Shown one piece after another: positions 6,217 through 8,773 of a stretch of DNA of 8,773 nt. Below the pieces are notes generated by a model, which saw nothing but the letters and a program-made list of their open reading frames with translations, made no database searches and was not told the DNA's origin. Made by a program: the position numbers and the translations under genes. Source of the DNA: an uncultured Parvibacter sp. (GTDB lineage Bacteria > Actinomycetota > Coriobacteriia > Coriobacteriales > Eggerthellaceae); contig CAJUNI010000015.1 of assembly GCA_910587945.1 (NCBI GenBank), positions 1 through 8,773 on the forward strand, given 5' to 3'. Every line of letters starts with the position of its first letter. Positions within the stretch are counted from its first letter, which is position 1.

Positions 6217-7530
6217 CTAGTGCCGTTCGGGGGAGAGGGTTCCGGGTGCGGGGGTCGCCGCTCCTAGGGTCTTCTCATGATGGCGAAGGGTGTACAGCAC
6301 AAGGGCGCCACCTAGTACCACGGCACCGGCAAGAATGCCATAGGCAGAAACATAGCTTCCCGTAGCTGCTGCCATGAACCCGGGAATCATGTTAAACAGA
6401 AAGCCGCCAATGGCATAGGCAATTTGGAAGCTGCGGACGAGCTGCATGCGCTCTTCCGGGCGGGAGAGCTCCAGGGCCCAAACCGACGAGCCGGTAGGGA
6501 TAACTCCCATGCCAAGACCATAAAAGAGTGCAGCGAAAAATCCCACACTTTGATTGCCGCCGCCGAGACCGCAGCAAAGACCAAATCCAATCAACAGAAT
6601 GAGGAAAAAGACCACGGAACCCTTGAGCGAGCCGACCAGGTCAAAGACCCAACCACAGGCAAGCTTTGAAAAGGTCAAGCCAATGCCGAGCAGTGACGTA
6701 AAAAGCGCAGCTAAGCCCAGGCCGATACCGTTGGAAGTAAGGAGTACTGAGAAGTAGGCATTGCCTGCGACAGCCACACCGCCAAGCAAAATGAGGGCGA
6801 TAAACATACGACGACGATCTTGCTTTGAGGCGGTGACGGCACCGATAGTAACTTTTCGACCGCGGCTTTGGGCGTAGGCATCGGTTTCTTGCTTGGGGGA
6901 AAGACCCACATCTTCGGGTCGTGAGCGCAAGATGAGCGCTACCAACAGGGCAAGAAGGAGGGCAAGACCCGCTTCGCAGAAAAATGCAGCATTCAGGCCG
7001 TAAGCTGCAATGATGGCAGCGATGGCGGTAGGGAGGAAGATACTGGCGACGCCACTACCCATGCCCGCCGTGCCGATGGCGGTGCCAATGTGTCCCCGGA
7101 ACCACTGCCCGATAAGCATGGTGACAGCGGCCATGGCACCGAAGCTATAGCCCACGCCAGCAAAGACGCTCCCTACCAAATAAACGGGCAGGGTGTCGGC
7201 CCATCCGTAGATGATAAAGCCGAGGGCCGTAAGTACCATGGCCCCTACCGTTCCGAGGCGCAAACTGACATGGCGGTAGAACACCCCCACAAAGAACATG
7301 GTGATCAGGGAAACTAACGTGCGGACGGTGATAATCAGTGAGCCACCTACATCGCCAAGACCCGGTTCGGCCACCAAATAGCTTTGGTAGACATTAAAGG
7401 CGGTAGCTACCATGCCTTGATTGACAAACAAGATAAAGAAGCAGCAGCCGACGATGGCTGTCGGATAAAACCGCTGTTTGAACCTAAGCGATGGAGTGTC
7501 TGTGGGGGCGCTAGGACGAGAGGTGCTCAT
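6217..7530 (-). CDS. MFS transporter, OFA (oxalate/formate antiporter)-like
   Basis: 437-residue major facilitator of the inner membrane with about twelve helices in two halves. Seen: a hydrophilic N-tail (1-20); the first half with a loop FYRHVSLRLG (84-93) in the place of the MFS loop 2-3 motif; a glycine-rich GTAGMGSGVASI (153-164) typical of helix 5; RSRPEDVGLSP (202-212) leading into the central loop; and a second half from about 242. The RPED-GL-P central-loop pattern is common in OFA/monocarboxylate-type carriers, so an organic anion is a fair guess, not proven. The start is ATG 7530, which overlaps the NUDIX stop as ATGA; a TTG at 7584 would lie inside the upstream gene. There is no strong ribosome site, so translation is probably coupled to the NUDIX gene. 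Confidence 0.85.
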   Translation of the reverse strand: MSTSRPSAPTDTPSLRFKQRFYPTAIVGCCFFILFVNQGMVATAFNVYQSYLVAEPGLGDVGGSLIITVRTLVSLITMFFVGVFYRHVSLRLGTVGAMVLTALGFIIYGWADTLPVYLVGSVFAGVGYSFGAMAAVTMLIGQWFRGHIGTAIGTAGMGSGVASIFLPTAIAAIIAAYGLNAAFFCEAGLALLLALLVALILRSRPEDVGLSPKQETDAYAQSRGRKVTIGAVTASKQDRRRMFIALILLGGVAVAGNAYFSVLLTSNGIGLGLAALFTSLLGIGLTFSKLACGWVFDLVGSLKGSVVFFLILLIGFGLCCGLGGGNQSVGFFAALFYGLGMGVIPTGSSVWALELSRPEERMQLVRSFQIAYAIGGFLFNMIPGFMAAATGSYVSAYGILAGAVVLGGALVLYTLRHHEKTLGAATPAPGTLSPERH

Positions 7531-7919
7531 AGCAGATCGCCGTGCTTGAGAACGTGGCGTACAGCAGAATCCACCGGCAGCCAATTCACATCGTCGAGGC
7601 TCTCGCGATCGAGCCAGCGAGCTGCGCTATGTTCTGATAACACCACATGATCGCTATCAAGGGTGCAGAGGTAGCAGTGGGTCACTAAATGACCGCCCTC
7701 GTAGTCGTTTTCGGCACTGGTGAGGTATTCGCCGACCGTAATAGCTGCGTCAAGCTCTTCATGGATTTCGCGCTCTAAGGCGTACTCAGGGGACTCCCCA
7801 GGTTTTACTTTGCCTCCCGGAAACTCCCAGCCTCCTTTGTTGGAGCCTTCCCCTCGTTGAGTGGCCAAGACCTTTGCGTCTTTAAGGATCACGGCAGCAA
7901 CAGCTTCAATAGTAGTCAT
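7527..7919 (-). CDS. NUDIX hydrolase, MutT/NudG-like (deoxy)nucleoside triphosphate pyrophosphohydrolase
   Basis: 130 residues, the size of MutT (129). The NUDIX box is complete where it matters: G36, E42, then R50-E51-I52 and E54-E55, the metal-binding core. The usual Gly near the end of the box is Asp57, a variant I associate with some housecleaning members. WEFPGGKVKPGE (31-42) is typical of MutT/NudG enzymes that hydrolyse damaged or modified nucleoside triphosphates to the monophosphate plus pyrophosphate. Substrate choice (8-oxo-dGTP against modified dCTP) cannot be decided. The ATG at 7919 follows AAAGGGGG (7926-7933) with 6 nt spacing. The stop overlaps the MFS start (ATGA). The 130-nt gap behind the thiamine-binding gene may hold its promoter, but I see no clear boxes. 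Confidence 0.88.
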   Translation of the reverse strand: MTTIEAVAAVILKDAKVLATQRGEGSNKGGWEFPGGKVKPGESPEYALEREIHEELDAAITVGEYLTSAENDYEGGHLVTHCYLCTLDSDHVVLSEHSAARWLDRESLDDVNWLPVDSAVRHVLKHGDLL

Positions 7920-8006
7920 GGCGCACCCCCTTTACCTGTCCGTTTGCCATGGACGTAGCTAACCCTCATGCTACACGCAAATAACGGAGTAACACGGGGC
8001 TTTTGG

Positions 8007-8041
8007 TTCGGTGAAAGAGGGGATGCTGAAGCGTCACCGGA
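8007..8041 (-). terminator. Hairpin after the thiamine-binding protein gene
   Basis: CGGTGA (8009-8014) pairs with TCACCG (8034-8039), with one G-T and one A-T pair extending it outward. The 19-nt loop is large and there is no U-tract. It begins 8 nt past the stop codon at 8050, a plausible but weak end signal. Confidence 0.3.
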
Positions 8042-8049
8042 GTGTTGGT

Positions 8050-8355
8050 CTAGTGCGCCGCCCCTAACAGAGCGTCAATTTTCTCTACCTTGGTCTGAAT
8101 GGTGTGATCGTGACCAGGGCGAATGTCGGCCTTGAGTATTACTTCGGTACGAATGCCCTGTTCTGCTAAGGCGAAGGTAGCCTCTTTGACGACGGCCATG
8201 ACCTCATCCCATTCCCCTTCGATTTCGGTAAACATGGAAGTGGTTTTGTAGGGAAGACCTGATTCACGAATGATGGCAATGGCTTCGGCTACGTAGGGAG
8301 CAAGCTCGTCTCCAACGCCAAAGGGAGCAATGGCTACGGCAATAAGGGTATTCAT
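8050..8355 (-). CDS. MTH1187/YqgV-family thiamine-binding protein
   Basis: 101-residue member of the thiamine-binding (MTH1187, YkoF-like, PF01910) family: small ferredoxin-fold cytosolic proteins that oligomerise and bind thiamine or related ligands. Visible family features are the beta-strand NTLIAVAIAPFG at the start and the central PYKTTSMFTEIEGEWDEVM (about 35-53). A C-terminal strand-helix follows with TEVILKADIRPG and a TKVEKID helix. The length matches the usual ~100. The ATG at 8355 follows GAAAGG with 7 nt spacing. A TTG at 8370 would add five residues that include that site and has no ribosome site of its own, so it is rejected. It lies 135 nt behind thiM on the same strand, which supports a role in thiamine salvage or transport. 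The exact function of this family is still loosely defined. Confidence 0.85.
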   Translation of the reverse strand: MNTLIAVAIAPFGVGDELAPYVAEAIAIIRESGLPYKTTSMFTEIEGEWDEVMAVVKEATFALAEQGIRTEVILKADIRPGHDHTIQTKVEKIDALLGAAH

Positions 8356-8362
8356 GGGAACG

Positions 8363-8368
8363 CCTTTC
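8363..8368 (-). promoter_or_regulatory. Ribosome binding site deciding the thiamine-binding protein start
   Basis: GAAAGG on the minus strand, 7 nt before ATG 8355. It overlaps the alternative TTG-start extension, which is why the shorter protein is preferred. Confidence 0.6.
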
Positions 8369-8490
8369 AAGAGGAAGGGATAACGGCGGAGTGCCTTGTG
8401 GGTGGTTGTGCGGGTAGAGTCGGGGCCGTGGTTGGGTTTCGCATAAGTCTCTCAGGTCGCGGACCGACAGGTGGAAAGGGGCAGATTCGG

Positions 8491-8773
8491 TTACCGCACC
8501 GGCGTGATGGTGAAGGGGCAGGACGCTATGGTGCGAGGGCCTAAATTAGCCACCTGATCCAAGAAGGCGACCTTAAAACTGGCAGGTCCCTGGGAGATCT
8601 TCAAGGCTTCGTTGGCGGCGATATTGTAGAGAGCGCTTCCGGCGCACGCAGCGACAAGGGGAGTGGCGGTGGCTGCATAAACGGCCATAACGCCCCCGAG
8701 TGAGCAACCAAAACCGGTAACCCGCTCCATCAGGGGACTTCCTCCCCGTAGGCGCACGATCTGGGCGCCATCG
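8491..8773 (-). CDS. thiM: Hydroxyethylthiazole kinase, C-terminal part (5' end beyond the window)
   Basis: Only the last 93 residues are in the window; the frame runs open through the edge, so the apparent GTG start at 8757 is internal. ThiM phosphorylates 4-methyl-5-(2-hydroxyethyl)thiazole with ATP, a salvage step toward thiamine monophosphate. Recognised parts are GGSPLMERVTGFGCSLGGVM, which contains the catalytic anion-hole glycines and the conserved Cys (codon at 8704-8706), and the late QGPASFKVAFLDQV segment that closes ThiM proteins. The TGFGC sequence has Phe where E. coli has Thr (GTGC). The full protein would be about 260-280 residues. The next gene downstream is a thiamine-binding protein, consistent with a thiamine salvage locus continuing off the right edge, where any thiD/thiE or TPP riboswitch would be expected. 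Confidence 0.9.
   Translation of the reverse strand, partial: DGAQIVRLRGGSPLMERVTGFGCSLGGVMAVYAATATPLVAACAGSALYNIAANEALKISQGPASFKVAFLDQVANLGPRTIASCPFTITPVR

Noticed and set aside
7530..7584. Earlier TTG start for the MFS transporter (18 extra residues)
   Set aside because: It lies inside the NUDIX gene, has no ribosome site, and the added residues are not membrane-like; the ATG in the ATGA overlap is the better start.
7916..7969. 17-codon leader frame on the minus strand whose TGA overlaps the NUDIX ATG
   Set aside because: The ATGA overlap is tempting, but no ribosome site precedes its ATG and there is no regulatory codon run. Chance is the simpler explanation.

Overview
The window looks like the chromosome of an anaerobic, moderately GC-rich actinobacterium. 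Coriobacteriia, most likely Eggerthellaceae, is the best guess. The basis is the combination of a DMSO-reductase-type iron-sulfur subunit, GntP and NCS1 permeases and an OFA-like MFS carrier, together with strong purine-rich ribosome binding sites and GC-rich hairpins that mostly lack U-tracts. This placement is inference; there is no rRNA or marker gene here.

Layout: two convergent blocks meet at about 4.43-4.71 kb. The plus-strand block (39-4428) holds a four-cluster electron-transfer subunit (DmsB type), a GntP-family permease, an 81-residue zinc-ribbon protein with an Ala-Pro-X tail, and an NCS1 (CodB-like) nucleobase permease. Each gene has its own ribosome binding site. The gaps between them (158, 197 and 219 nt) hold hairpins, so these are probably separate or only partly linked transcription units. 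The minus-strand block (8773 down to 4715) reads in transcription order: the C-terminal part of hydroxyethylthiazole kinase (thiM, cut by the window edge), an MTH1187/YqgV-type thiamine-binding protein, a NUDIX hydrolase overlapping an MFS transporter by ATGA, and then a lipoprotein followed 24 nt later by a four-helix membrane protein. A clear TATAAT box lies in front of the lipoprotein.

The genes fit a respiring, nutrient-scavenging anaerobe: electron delivery to a molybdopterin oxidoreductase encoded just upstream of the window, uptake of organic acids and nucleobases, thiazole/thiamine salvage, and nucleotide-pool clean-up. No phage, IS transposase, CRISPR array, tRNA or rRNA was seen, and no gene-free stretch exceeds 300 bases.

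The most notable unexplained features are three. The convergent gap carries two copies of a 55-bp hairpin repeat whose stems continue with different but still complementary flanks. The small zinc-ribbon/(Ala-Pro-X) protein is unrecognised. The leader of the NCS1 permease is dense with hairpins. I do not see a clear new multi-gene system.
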